This document shows positions 31,370 to 39,901 of a DNA stretch of 43,148 nt, in pieces. Position numbers and translations under genes: made by a program. The stretch comes from Gp7-AA6 sp036001245. Lineage in GTDB: Bacteria > Acidobacteriota > Thermoanaerobaculia > UBA5066 > Gp7-AA6. Numbering within the stretch: the first letter of the stretch is position 1; each line of letters begins with the position of its first letter. A model generated the notes under the pieces. The model was not told the DNA's origin, did not search any database, and saw only the letters and a list, made by a program, of their open reading frames with translations. The stretch covers positions 1 through 43,148 of the forward strand of contig DASYUL010000058.1 of the NCBI GenBank assembly GCA_036001245.1. The letters are read 5' to 3'.

Positions 31370-33280
31370 ATGGCCGAGCGAACGAAGAAACCGCGCGCAC
31401 TGACCGAGGAGGAAGCCCGGCGGGTCGCCGAGGACGCGCGCGAGACCGAGTGGACCGCTCCGTCTTTCCTGAAGGAGATTTTCCTCGGCAACCTCCGGCT
31501 GGACCTCGTCCACCCGTTTCCGGAAGCCGACCTGGGCGGCCCCGAGTTCCGCGCGTTCATGGATCGGCTCGAGCGCTTCCTCGTCGAGGAGGTGGACTCG
31601 GACCGGATCGACCGCGAGGGCAAGGTGCCGCCGCACATCATCAAGCGGCTCGCGGAGCTCGGCGCCTTCGGCATCAAGATCCCGAAGGAGTACGGGGGGC
31701 TCGGATTCTCGCAGCGCGAGTACACCGAGGCGATGAAGCTCGTCACGAGCCAGGACGGCAACCTGACCGTGCTCCTCTCCGCGCACCAGTCGATCGGGCT
31801 GCCTCAGCCGCTGAAGCTCTTCGGGACGAAAGAGCAGAAGAAGAAATATTTCCCGCGCCTCGCCCGCGGCGCCGTTTCGGCGTTCGCGCTGACCGAGCCG
31901 CACGTCGGATCGGACCCGGGCAACCTCTCGACGACCGCGGAACGCACGCCCGAAGGCGACTACGTCCTGAACGGCGAGAAGCTCTGGTGCACGAACGGCA
32001 CGATCGCGGAGCTCTACGTCGTGATGGCGCGGCACCCCGACACGAAGAAGATTTCCGCGTTCATCGTCGAGCGCGACCAACCCGGAGTCGAAGTCGTCCA
32101 CCGCTGCGAGTTCATGGGCTTGAAGGGGATCGAGAACGGCGTGATCCGCTTCACGAACGTGCGCGTGCCGAAGGAGAACCTCCTGCTCGCCGAAGGGCGA
32201 GGCCTGAAGCTCGCGCTCGTGACGCTGAACACCGGGCGACTGACCCTCCCCGCGACCTGCGCGGCGGCGGCGAAGAGAGCGCTCGAGATCTGCCGCGTGT
32301 GGGCGAACGAGCGCGTCCAGTGGGGTCAGCCGATCGGGCGCCACGACGCGATCGCCCAGCTCCTCGCCGAGATGGCGGCGACGACGTTCGCGATGGAGGC
32401 GATCACCGATCTCGCATCGGCGATGGCGGACATGGGGAATCGCGACATCCGGCTGGAAGCCGCCGTCGCGAAGATGTGGAACTCGGAAGAGGGGTGGCGC
32501 ATCGTCGATCGCACGATGCAGATCCGCGGCGGGCGCGGCTACGAGACCGCCGACTCCCTGCGCGCCCGCGGCGAGCCGCCGATCGCCGTCGAGCGAATGA
32601 TGCGCGACTACCGCATCAACCTCATCTTCGAGGGATCTTCGGAGATCATGCGGCTCTTCATCGCGCGGGAGGCGCTCGACCGGCATCTCGCCGTCTCGGC
32701 GAAGCTCTTCGACAAGAAGCTCTCGCGGAAGGAGCGCCTGGCGGCGCTGCCGAAGTTCGTCGGCTTCTATTCGACCTGGTATCCGACGCGGTGGGCAGGG
32801 TGGGGGAGGTGGCCGCGCTTCAAGGACTTCGGGCCGCTCTCAGGCCACGTGCGCTACCTCGAGCGGACGACCCGCCACCTGTCGCGGACGATCTTCCACC
32901 TCATGGCAACGCACGGGCCGAAGCTCGAGAAGCGTCAGGCGCTGCTCTTCCGGACAGTGGACATCGGGGCGGACCTGTTCGCGATGTCGGCGGCAGTATC
33001 CCGCGCCGATGGCCTGCGGCGCGCGCGAGCTCCCGAGGCGAAGAGCGCGCTGGAGCTGGCGGACGTCTTTTGCCGGATGATGCGCCGCCGGATTGCCGCG
33101 GCGTTCGAGGCTGTCCGATCGAACGACGACGTGCGCAAGTACCGAACCGCCCGGCGTGTCCTGGACGGCGAGCACCGGTGGCTCGAGCGCGGCATGACGC
33201 CGATGGCGGGCCTCGAAGAAGTGGCGGCGCTCTCGGAAACCGAAGAGGCCGAACGGGCGCGTCCCGTCGCAGCCGTCTAG
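31370..33280 (+). CDS. Acyl-CoA dehydrogenase (very-long-chain-like)
   Basis: 636 residues. FAD-dependent dehydrogenation of acyl-CoA, the first step of beta-oxidation. N-terminal extension, then the ACAD domains: AFGIKIPKEYGGLGFSQREY, FALTEPHVGSDPGNLSTTAE, LNGEKLWCTNG, MQIRGGRGYE and LIFEGSSEIMRL, with the catalytic Glu at position 421. About 200 residues follow the ACAD core, as in VLCAD/ACAD9-type enzymes, so long-chain substrates are likely. There is no Shine-Dalgarno sequence; the -10-like TAGAGT six bases before the ATG suggests a leaderless message. The upstream palindrome at 31342-31359 is a likely control site. It converges on cysK. Confidence 0.93.
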   Translation: MAERTKKPRALTEEEARRVAEDARETEWTAPSFLKEIFLGNLRLDLVHPFPEADLGGPEFRAFMDRLERFLVEEVDSDRIDREGKVPPHIIKRLAELGAFGIKIPKEYGGLGFSQREYTEAMKLVTSQDGNLTVLLSAHQSIGLPQPLKLFGTKEQKKKYFPRLARGAVSAFALTEPHVGSDPGNLSTTAERTPEGDYVLNGEKLWCTNGTIAELYVVMARHPDTKKISAFIVERDQPGVEVVHRCEFMGLKGIENGVIRFTNVRVPKENLLLAEGRGLKLALVTLNTGRLTLPATCAAAAKRALEICRVWANERVQWGQPIGRHDAIAQLLAEMAATTFAMEAITDLASAMADMGNRDIRLEAAVAKMWNSEEGWRIVDRTMQIRGGRGYETADSLRARGEPPIAVERMMRDYRINLIFEGSSEIMRLFIAREALDRHLAVSAKLFDKKLSRKERLAALPKFVGFYSTWYPTRWAGWGRWPRFKDFGPLSGHVRYLERTTRHLSRTIFHLMATHGPKLEKRQALLFRTVDIGADLFAMSAAVSRADGLRRARAPEAKSALELADVFCRMMRRRIAAAFEAVRSNDDVRKYRTARRVLDGEHRWLERGMTPMAGLEEVAALSETEEAERARPVAAV

Positions 33281-33296
33281 CCGGGGACGAGCTTCC

Positions 33297-34244
33297 CTAC
33301 CCCGCCGGCTCCTCGTCCGAGCCTTCGTTGATTCCCTCGAACAGGATCGTCGTGAAGTAACGCTCGCCGGTGTCGGGAAGCATCGCGAGGATCACCGCTC
33401 CCTTCGGCGCTTTCTGTGCCACCTTCAGGGCCCCCGCGAACGTGCCACCCGACGAGATTCCGCACAGGATTCCCTCCTTCGAGGCCAGGTCGCGCGCACA
33501 GTCGCGCGCCTCGACGTCGGTCACCGTCAGCACCTCGTCGTAGACGTCCCGGTCGAGGACCTGGGGGATGAAGTCGGGTGTCCAGCCCTGGATCTTGTGG
33601 GGCTTCCACTCTTCCCCCAGCAGGAGCGCCGCCCCTTCCGGCTCGGTCACGACGATCTTGATGTCGGGCCGCGCCTTCTTCAGCATCTCGCCGGCGCCGG
33701 TCAGGGTTCCGCCCGTTCCATATCCGGTCACCCAGTAATCGAGGCGCTTCGCGGCGAAGTCGCGCAGGATCTCCGGGCCCGTCGTATTGCGGTGGTACTC
33801 GGGGTTGGCCGGGTTCTCGAACTGTCGCGCGACGAACCAGCCGTGCTTCTTCGCGAGCTCCTCGGTCTTCTTCACCATCCCGGTCGCCCGGTCGGCTGCC
33901 GGCGTCAGGATCACCTTTGCGCCGAGGATGCGCATGAGCTTGCGGCGCTCGATCGAGAACGACTCCGCCATGAGCGCGACGAAGGGATAGCCCTTGACCG
34001 CGCAGACCATCGCGAGCGCGATGCCCGTGTTGCCGGACGTCGCCTCGACGACGGTCTGTCCCGGTTTCAGCGTGCCGCGCCGCTCGGCGTCCTCGATGAT
34101 CCCGATCGCCAGCCGGTCCTTCACCGACGACAGGGGGTTGAACATCTCGCATTTGACGTACATGGTCACGTTCGGCGGAGCGAGGTGGTTGATTCGGACG
34201 ACCGGGGTATTCCCGATGGTGCCCAGGATGTTCTCGTGAATCAT
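33297..34244 (-). CDS. cysK: Cysteine synthase
   Basis: 315 residues. ATG 34244 with AAGGAG five bases upstream. PLP-dependent O-acetylserine sulfhydrylase. The PLP lysine is in NPLSSVKDRLA (K42 region), the substrate loop is EATSGNTGIALAMVC, and the phosphate-binding loop is VTGYGTGGTLTGAGEML. The last residues DEEPAG continue past the usual end with acidic residues. Stand-alone gene, divergent from the M64 peptidase gene and convergent with the acyl-CoA dehydrogenase. A cystathionine-beta-synthase-like role cannot be excluded by sequence, but CysK is by far the best match. Confidence 0.94.
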   Translation of the reverse strand: MIHENILGTIGNTPVVRINHLAPPNVTMYVKCEMFNPLSSVKDRLAIGIIEDAERRGTLKPGQTVVEATSGNTGIALAMVCAVKGYPFVALMAESFSIERRKLMRILGAKVILTPAADRATGMVKKTEELAKKHGWFVARQFENPANPEYHRNTTGPEILRDFAAKRLDYWVTGYGTGGTLTGAGEMLKKARPDIKIVVTEPEGAALLLGEEWKPHKIQGWTPDFIPQVLDRDVYDEVLTVTDVEARDCARDLASKEGILCGISSGGTFAGALKVAQKAPKGAVILAMLPDTGERYFTTILFEGINEGSDEEPAG

Positions 34245-34284
34245 GAGACTCCTTTCCGCAGAGCCGACGTAGGATATTCGCAAC

Positions 34285-35703
34285 TTGAAAGCTTGCAGGT
34301 TCATTCTCGCGACGGCGATGCTCGCCGCCGCTACGGCTGCGTCCGCCGCGCAGCCGCGCACGATGAGGCTCGACTATTACCACACGGGGACGGCGACGGA
34401 GGAACGATTCAGCCTCGACCGGGTGGTGCTCGAGCCGCTTCCCTGGGCCGGCGGCAAACCGATCGACGACACGAACCTCGGGAAGTATTTCTTCGAGGTG
34501 ATCGACCGGAAAACGAACCTGCCGATCTACTCGCGCGGCTTCGCGTCGATCTACGGTGAGTGGGAGGGAACGGGCGAGGCGAAGACCATGTCCCGCACGT
34601 TCCACGAGTCGCTTCGCTTCCCGGCGCCGGACGGTCCCGTCCAGGTGGTACTCAAGAAACGGGACCCGCGCAACGCGTTCCGAGAGGTCTGGTCGGCGCT
34701 CCTCGATCCGAAAGACATGTTCGTGGACTCCTCGAAGCCGGCCTCGCCGGGGCCGCTCCTCGAGATCCAGAAGTCGGGCGACCCGGCGGACAAAGTCGAC
34801 GTTCTGATCGTCGGCGACGGTTACACGGCGGCCGAACGGCCGAAGTTCGAGAAGGATGCGCGCCGGCTGACAGACATCCTGTTCTCGTTCGCGCCCTTCC
34901 GGGAGCACCAATCGGGCTTCAACGTCTGGGGGCTCTGCCCGCCTTCCGATGAGTCAGGGATCTCCCGTCCTTCGACCGGGATCCACCGCCGATCGCGGGT
35001 CGGCGCAACTTACGACGCGTTCGGCTCGGAGCGGTACGTGCTCACGTTCGAGAACCGCCTCTTCCGCGACGTCGCGTCGTTCGCTCCATACGACTTCGTG
35101 GAGATCCTCACGAACACCCGCACGTACGGGGGAGGCGGAATTTTCGGCCTCTATTCGACGGTCGCCGCGGACAGCTTGTGGGCGCCGTACGTCTTCGTTC
35201 ACGAGTTCGGTCATCACTTCGCCGGGCTCGCCGACGAGTACTACACGTCCGACGTCGCGTACGAGCCCGCGACCGACCACGTCGAGCCGTGGGAGCCCAA
35301 CGCGACCGCGCTCTCCGATCCGAAGAACCTGAAGTGGAAGGACCTCGTCACGCCCGGGACGCCGATCCCGACCCGGTGGAACAAGGAGGCGTTCGAAGCG
35401 GAGTCGCGCGAGATCCAGAAGCGACGCCGAAAGATCCGGGCGGAGAACCGCCCGGAGGAGGAGATGGATGCTCTCTTCCGCGAGCAGAAGGCCAAAGAGA
35501 TGAAGATGCTCGCCGCCGAGCCCTATGCCGGGAAGGTGGGAGCGTTCGAGGGCGCGATCTACGAGGCGAAGGGCTACTACCGGCCCCAGATCGACTGCGT
35601 CATGTTCTCGCGCGACGACGTTCCGTTCTGCGCAGTGTGCCGGCGCGCGATCGAACGGGTGATCGCGCTCTACTCCTCCGCGGGAGCTGCGGCGACGCGA
35701 TGA
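34285..35703 (+). CDS. Secreted M64 (IgA-type) zinc metallopeptidase
   Basis: 472 residues from a TTG. The signal peptide is MKACRFILATAMLAAATAAS. An N-terminal immunoglobulin-like domain leads to the catalytic domain starting DKVDVLIVGDGYTAAE and containing HEFGHHFAGLADEYY, the metzincin HExxHxxGxxD zinc motif typical of peptidase family M64. Near the C-terminus a Cys pair (PFCAVCRRAIE) could form a disulfide. M64 enzymes cleave glycoprotein or peptide substrates outside the cell; the target is unknown. The -10-like TAGGAT (34270-34275) lies nine bases before the start. The stop overlaps the radical SAM start (ATGA), giving a coupled three-gene operon. Confidence 0.92.
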   Translation: MKACRFILATAMLAAATAASAAQPRTMRLDYYHTGTATEERFSLDRVVLEPLPWAGGKPIDDTNLGKYFFEVIDRKTNLPIYSRGFASIYGEWEGTGEAKTMSRTFHESLRFPAPDGPVQVVLKKRDPRNAFREVWSALLDPKDMFVDSSKPASPGPLLEIQKSGDPADKVDVLIVGDGYTAAERPKFEKDARRLTDILFSFAPFREHQSGFNVWGLCPPSDESGISRPSTGIHRRSRVGATYDAFGSERYVLTFENRLFRDVASFAPYDFVEILTNTRTYGGGGIFGLYSTVAADSLWAPYVFVHEFGHHFAGLADEYYTSDVAYEPATDHVEPWEPNATALSDPKNLKWKDLVTPGTPIPTRWNKEAFEAESREIQKRRRKIRAENRPEEEMDALFREQKAKEMKMLAAEPYAGKVGAFEGAIYEAKGYYRPQIDCVMFSRDDVPFCAVCRRAIERVIALYSSAGAAATR

Positions 35704-36980
35704 GCTTCTCCCGCGGGCTCGCGCTCTCCGGCTGGGCGGCGCGATACCTCGCGCGGATGCGGCGCGGAAAGCGGGGAGTGCGCGAGCACCTCGGTTCTCC
35801 TTCGTCCGAGAACCTTCCGATGCCGACGTTCGTGCAGTTGCGGGTAACCAACCTCTGCAACCTGCGGTGCACGATGTGCGGCCAATGGGGGGACACCGGC
35901 ATCTATCGCTCCGACCGATTCCCAGCTTCCGCCACCGACGGCGAGCGGGAACGCTCGCGCATCAAGGAGCTCATCGGGTTGAAGCGGCAGCTCGCGCTCG
36001 ATGACTACGTCGACCTGCTCGATCAGATTGCTCCATTTCAGCCGATCGTCAGTCTCTTCGGCGGAGAGCCGTTTCTCTATCCGGATCTCCTCCCGCTCGT
36101 CCGCGAGGTCAAGAAGCGCGGGCTGACCTGCACGGTCATCACGAACGGCGGCCGGCTCGAGAAGAACGCCCGGGAGCTCGTCGAAGCCGGCATCGACTCG
36201 ATCGCGGTCTCGATCGATGGGCCTCCGGAGCTCCACAACCGGATTCGCGGCCAGGGTGACAGCTTCGAGCGCGCCGCGGCCGGAGTGCGCGCGATCGCGC
36301 GCTTTCGCGAGGAGCTCGGCCGCGCGGTTCCGATGCTGATCGCGATCGTCCCGATCACGGAGCTGAACCTGACGGAAATCGCGCCGGCAATCGAGGTGCT
36401 CCGCGAGCTTCCCATCGACACGATCAACGTGGGGCTCCGGTGGTTCGTGCCGAAGGAAGCGGGGGCGCAGTACGAGCACGTCATGAAAGAGACATTCGGC
36501 GTCCGCGCGGAGTCCTGGAAGGGCTTCGACTTCTCGTGGCCGGACGGCGCGGGGGGGCAGACCCCGGACCACACGAAGCACATGACCGACCTCGTGAAGC
36601 TCCTGAAGACGCTGCGCCGCCGCCGCTTTCTCGACTCGGCAGCGGGGAAGCCGTGGGTTTCGTTCGTGCCGAACGTGCGGCCGGACGAGGTGCCCGCCTA
36701 CTTCACCGACTTCGACCGGGTGTTCGGGCACTCGCTCTGCCCGGTCGCCTGGTACTTCGCCCAGGTCGAGCCGGACGGCGAGGTCTGCTTCTGCGGCGAC
36801 TTCCCGGACTACTTCATCGGGAACGTGCGCAAGGAGCGCTTCGCCGAGATCTGGCGCGGGGAGAAAGCGCAGAAGTTCCGCGCGAAGCTCGCGAAGGAGC
36901 CCCTGCCGATCTGCAATCGTTGCTGCGGGAGCTACGTGTACGGGAAATTCGAGAGGCCGGCAACGAGGAGGGAGACATGA
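35700..36980 (+). CDS. Radical SAM protein with SPASM-like C-terminus
   Basis: 426 residues. ATG 35700 overlaps the M64 stop. The radical SAM cluster motif is CNLRCTMC (C53, C57, C60), followed by SLFGGEPFLYPDL and TNGGRLEKNARELVEAGIDS. A C-terminal cysteine-rich region with LCPVAWYF, VCFCGDFPDYFIGNV and ICNRCCGSYVYGKF looks like a SPASM/twitch domain carrying extra Fe-S clusters, as in peptide- and protein-modifying maturases. Substrate unknown. No RiPP precursor is obvious next to it, but it is coupled on both sides: to an exported peptidase upstream and a small membrane protein downstream. Confidence 0.9.
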   Translation: MSFSRGLALSGWAARYLARMRRGKRGVREHLGSPSSENLPMPTFVQLRVTNLCNLRCTMCGQWGDTGIYRSDRFPASATDGERERSRIKELIGLKRQLALDDYVDLLDQIAPFQPIVSLFGGEPFLYPDLLPLVREVKKRGLTCTVITNGGRLEKNARELVEAGIDSIAVSIDGPPELHNRIRGQGDSFERAAAGVRAIARFREELGRAVPMLIAIVPITELNLTEIAPAIEVLRELPIDTINVGLRWFVPKEAGAQYEHVMKETFGVRAESWKGFDFSWPDGAGGQTPDHTKHMTDLVKLLKTLRRRRFLDSAAGKPWVSFVPNVRPDEVPAYFTDFDRVFGHSLCPVAWYFAQVEPDGEVCFCGDFPDYFIGNVRKERFAEIWRGEKAQKFRAKLAKEPLPICNRCCGSYVYGKFERPATRRET

Positions 36981-37279
36981 AACAGGTGGTACAAATCGGA
37001 GTCGGACAGACGGCCAAGGTCCTGGCGATCCTCTACTTCATCATGACCGCGATCTTCTGCGTCATCTTCGCGCCGTTCGTGCTGCTGAGCGGTCCGGCCG
37101 AGCATCCGGTGATGCCATTCGGAGGCGCCTTGCTCGGAGTCGTGCTGATCGCGGCCCCGTTCCTGTACGCGATCGTGGCGTACATCGGAGCGGCGCTCGT
37201 TTCCGCGATCTACAACTTCGTCGCGAGGCGGTTTGGGGGCGTGGAGTTCGAACTGACCGAACGCGGGACGGGAAGCTAG
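36977..37279 (+). CDS. Small two-helix membrane protein, unknown function
   Basis: 100 residues. ATG 36977 overlaps the radical SAM stop (ATGA), with GAGGAGGGAG upstream. Starts MKQVVQIGVGQTAKVLAILY. Two strongly hydrophobic helices (residues ~15-38, LAILYFIMTAIFCVIFAPFV, and ~48-75, LLGVVLIAAPFLYAIVAYIG) are followed by a soluble tail RRFGGVEFELTERGTGS. It resembles small DUF-type membrane proteins with a QTAKVLAILY N-terminus. Last gene of the M64/radical SAM operon. Its TAG stop shares CTAG with the stop of the convergent acyltransferase gene. Confidence 0.75.
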   Translation: MKQVVQIGVGQTAKVLAILYFIMTAIFCVIFAPFVLLSGPAEHPVMPFGGALLGVVLIAAPFLYAIVAYIGAALVSAIYNFVARRFGGVEFELTERGTGS

Positions 37280-38217
37280 CTGCCCCAGTACCTGTAGAAG
37301 TTGAACCACTGCGTCGGGTTCGCCCGGACCACGCCCTCGAGGTCCGTGGCGACGCGCGTCATCACGCGGGAGGCGTCCTCCTCCGGCGAGAGCGAGAGGT
37401 CCGCGCGCAGGGGCTCGCCCCAGACGTTGCGGTAGGTTCCGTCGGCATTTCGGAGGAAGAAACCGGGCAGCACGTCGCAGTCGCAGAACCGCGCGAGCAG
37501 CGCCGGCGAGCGCAGGAACGGCGTCGGCCTTCCGAAGAACGGGACGATCACGCGATCTTCGGGATAGGCGCGATCCACGAGCAGCGCGACCGCGCGACCG
37601 CGCTCCACCGCGGTGCGAACGCGGAACGCTGTGGCCATCGAGGTGCCGATGTCGATGGACTCGACGCCCAGCCTCTCGCGCAGCTCGAGCCTCATCTCCT
37701 GGACGGTGGGGTCGAGCTCCGGCTGTCCGACGACGGCGGGCACGAGACCGTGCCGGCGGAGCGTGACCGCGCCCATCTCCCAGTTGCCGACGTGTCCGGT
37801 GACGAGGAGAAACCCGCGACCGCGGTGCCGGCTGCCCGCGAGGACCCGCGCGTCGTCTTCGAACGTCGTGATCTGCGGAGTGAACGCTTCGCTGCGGAGC
37901 CTCCAGACGTCGATCGTGGCGCGGCCGTACTCGAAGAAGACCCGCCGCGCGAATCGTGAGGCGTCGCCGTCCGACGCGATTCCCGCACGCTCGAAGTTTT
38001 CCGCCATTCCCCGAATGGTCGAGCGGAGGACGGTCACGGCGATCGAGTTCCCGACGGTCGAAATCGTCTTCAGAATGCCCATCGGCAGCCACCGGGCGCC
38101 GTAGTGGAGTCCGCCGTACACGATCCGGTTGGACAGGCCGTGGCTGACCCACTTTCGCCGCGCCCGCGGCGCGCCGGGCGTCTTCCCGGCCGTCCCGGGG
38201 GCTTCGATCGCTGACAC
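37276..38217 (-). CDS. LpxL/HtrB-family lipid acyltransferase
   Basis: 313 residues from GTG 38217. Family: lysophospholipid/lipid A (Kdo2) late acyltransferases. Core motif LLVTGHVGNWEMGAVTLRRH contains the catalytic HX4E (HVGNWE). Further markers are ALLVDRAYPEDRVIVPFFGR and the C-terminal NPTQWFNFYRYW. It transfers an acyl chain from acyl-ACP to a membrane lipid at the cytoplasmic face; whether the acceptor is lipid A is not shown. The N-terminal ~25 residues are Pro/Ala/Arg-rich. It diverges from the gene at 38246 across 28 bp and converges with the membrane-protein gene through a shared CTAG. Confidence 0.9.
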   Translation of the reverse strand: MSAIEAPGTAGKTPGAPRARRKWVSHGLSNRIVYGGLHYGARWLPMGILKTISTVGNSIAVTVLRSTIRGMAENFERAGIASDGDASRFARRVFFEYGRATIDVWRLRSEAFTPQITTFEDDARVLAGSRHRGRGFLLVTGHVGNWEMGAVTLRRHGLVPAVVGQPELDPTVQEMRLELRERLGVESIDIGTSMATAFRVRTAVERGRAVALLVDRAYPEDRVIVPFFGRPTPFLRSPALLARFCDCDVLPGFFLRNADGTYRNVWGEPLRADLSLSPEEDASRVMTRVATDLEGVVRANPTQWFNFYRYWGS

Positions 38218-38245
38218 TTTCCGTGGAGTCTACAATTCTGCTCGC

Positions 38246-39691
38246 TTGAACGTCCTGCTTCTCCGTCCCGATCCGGGCAACGAACGCTTCGGCCTCGGGC
38301 CCTTCTTCCGCGTCGAGCCCCTCGGGCTCGAGTACGTCGGCGCGGCTCTCCAGAGGACGGGCCACGAGCCGACGATCGTCGATTTGCGATTCGGCAGCCG
38401 CGTCGCGTCCGCGGTCCGGCGCACGCGGCCGCAGATCGTGGGGATCGCGTGCATGCACGCCCTCGAGTACGACCGCGTCATCGAGACCGCCCGGGAAGTC
38501 CGCCGGGTTTCGCCGGATGCGTTCATCCTGGCGGGCGGCCACGCCGCCGCGGCGTACCCGACGCCCCTCGAGCGGCCCGAGATCGACGCGATCTGCGCCG
38601 ACGACGGGGAGGAGGTCGTTCCGGCGCTCGCGGACGCTCTCGAGAAGAAGCATCCGGTCTCCGAGGTACCGGGGCTGCGGCTCTCGACACCCGACGGCTG
38701 GGTGTCGACCTCAGCTCTCTCCGAGCGGACCGGGCTCGACCGCGTCCCGATGCCGGCACGCGCGCTCGTGGAACGGGATCGCAACCGGTATCACTGCCTG
38801 CTCTTCAAGCCGGTGTGGCTGGTCGAGACTGCACGCGGCTGTCCGTTCCGCTGCACCTTCTGCTCGGTGTGGCAGCTCTACGACCGGTCGTTCCGCGAGC
38901 GTTCGGTGGGAGCCGTCGTCGACGACCTCGCGTCCGTCGGTGAGAACGTGTTCATAGCCGACGACCTGTTCTGGAACCACCCCGAACGCAGTCTCGAGCT
39001 CGCCGAAGCGCTGAAGAAGCGCGGGATCCGGAAGCGCTGGCTCCTCGTTCAGACCCGCACCGATCTCGTGTGCCGCCGGCCGGACCTGCTCGAGGCGTGG
39101 CGCCCGCTCGCTGCCGACTTCGACGTGTTCTTCGGCCTGGAAGCCGCCACCGACGAAGGGCTGGCCGGAGTCGCGAAGGACACCGGCGTCTGGGCGTCGA
39201 TCGAGGCCGCCCGGATCTCGCGCTCGTTCGGATTCGGCGTCACCGGCAACTTCCTCGTGGATCCGGACTGGGACGAGACGCGCTTCCGCGAGCTCTGGGA
39301 TTTCGTCGCGGAGCATGGACTGCAGCGCGCGGGCTACACGATTCTGACCCCTCTTCCCGGGACCGACCTCTACGAGCGGCTGCGGCCGATCCTCGCCGGC
39401 CAGCCGTGGTTCAAGTACGACATGCACCACGTGCTCTGGGAGCCGCGACTGGGGGCGCAGCGATTCTTCGAGCTGTACGCGGAGACGTGGCGCCGATCGA
39501 TCCTGAACACGCGGGGGGAGAAGAAGCTCTCCGACTGGATGCGCCAGGTCCGGCCGTCGCAGGTCCCGTACATCACCCGCGTGCTCTTGCGAACTCAGCG
39601 GATGATGCGCTCGGAGGCGTACCTGAAGGAGCACGAGGCCGCGCAGCGCGTTCTGGACGAGGTCCCGGCGGAAGCGGCAGAAGCGACATAG
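38246..39691 (+). CDS. Radical SAM protein with cobalamin-binding-type N-terminal domain
   Basis: 481 residues from a TTG at 38246 (MNVLLLRPDPGNERFG). A Rossmann-like B12-binding-type domain spans ~1-140 (VEPLGLEYVGAALQRTGHEP, PDAFILAGGHAAAAYPTPLE). It lacks the DxHxxG His motif, as in many BchE/HpnP-like proteins. The radical SAM core is marked by RGCPFRCTFCSVWQLYDRSF (C199, C203, C206). The C-terminal part includes TILTPLPGTDLYE. Substrate unknown; such enzymes methylate or rearrange lipids, tetrapyrroles or antibiotics. The divergent partner is a lipid acyltransferase, so a lipid substrate is possible but only inferred. TACAAT (38231-38236) nine bases before the start suggests a leaderless message. 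Confidence 0.87.
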   Translation: MNVLLLRPDPGNERFGLGPFFRVEPLGLEYVGAALQRTGHEPTIVDLRFGSRVASAVRRTRPQIVGIACMHALEYDRVIETAREVRRVSPDAFILAGGHAAAAYPTPLERPEIDAICADDGEEVVPALADALEKKHPVSEVPGLRLSTPDGWVSTSALSERTGLDRVPMPARALVERDRNRYHCLLFKPVWLVETARGCPFRCTFCSVWQLYDRSFRERSVGAVVDDLASVGENVFIADDLFWNHPERSLELAEALKKRGIRKRWLLVQTRTDLVCRRPDLLEAWRPLAADFDVFFGLEAATDEGLAGVAKDTGVWASIEAARISRSFGFGVTGNFLVDPDWDETRFRELWDFVAEHGLQRAGYTILTPLPGTDLYERLRPILAGQPWFKYDMHHVLWEPRLGAQRFFELYAETWRRSILNTRGEKKLSDWMRQVRPSQVPYITRVLLRTQRMMRSEAYLKEHEAAQRVLDEVPAEAAEAT

Positions 39692-39694
39692 TTT

Positions 39695-39897
39695 TAGCCC
39701 GCACGATTCGTGGACGACTCCGGCCGTCCCGCGGATCTTTTCCCGCCATGCGTCGTCAGGCCTCCTCTGCGACGACAAAATCTCTCGCAGGAACAAGGTC
39801 CGCAGGGCTCAAATATGCGCGTAGTGCCGTTACAGGGCTTCACATGCTCAACGACTTGCACGTGTTTCGGCCGGGTGCCCATGAATAGTCCGGGCTA
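39695..39897. mobile_element. 203-bp MITE-like element with ~30-bp inverted ends
   Basis: The left end TAGCCCGCACGATTCGTGGA (39695-39714), continuing to CGGCCG (39721-39726), is mirrored by the right end CGGCCGGGTGCCCATGAATA (39868-39887) plus GTCCGGGCTA to 39897. About 24 of 30 positions pair. The interior is noncoding, with a short GTCGTC/GACGAC hairpin, and includes a stretch less GC-rich than its surroundings (CTCAAATATG). It starts four bases after the radical SAM stop and ends four bases before the next start. The size and ends fit a miniature inverted-repeat element or the relic of an insertion sequence; the family is not identified. Confidence 0.7.
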
Positions 39898-39901
39898 GCG
39901 G

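Noticed and set aside
39710..39898. Short plus-strand frame between the radical SAM gene and the SRPBCC gene
   Set aside because: It lies entirely within the inverted-repeat element and has no ribosome site or family resemblance.
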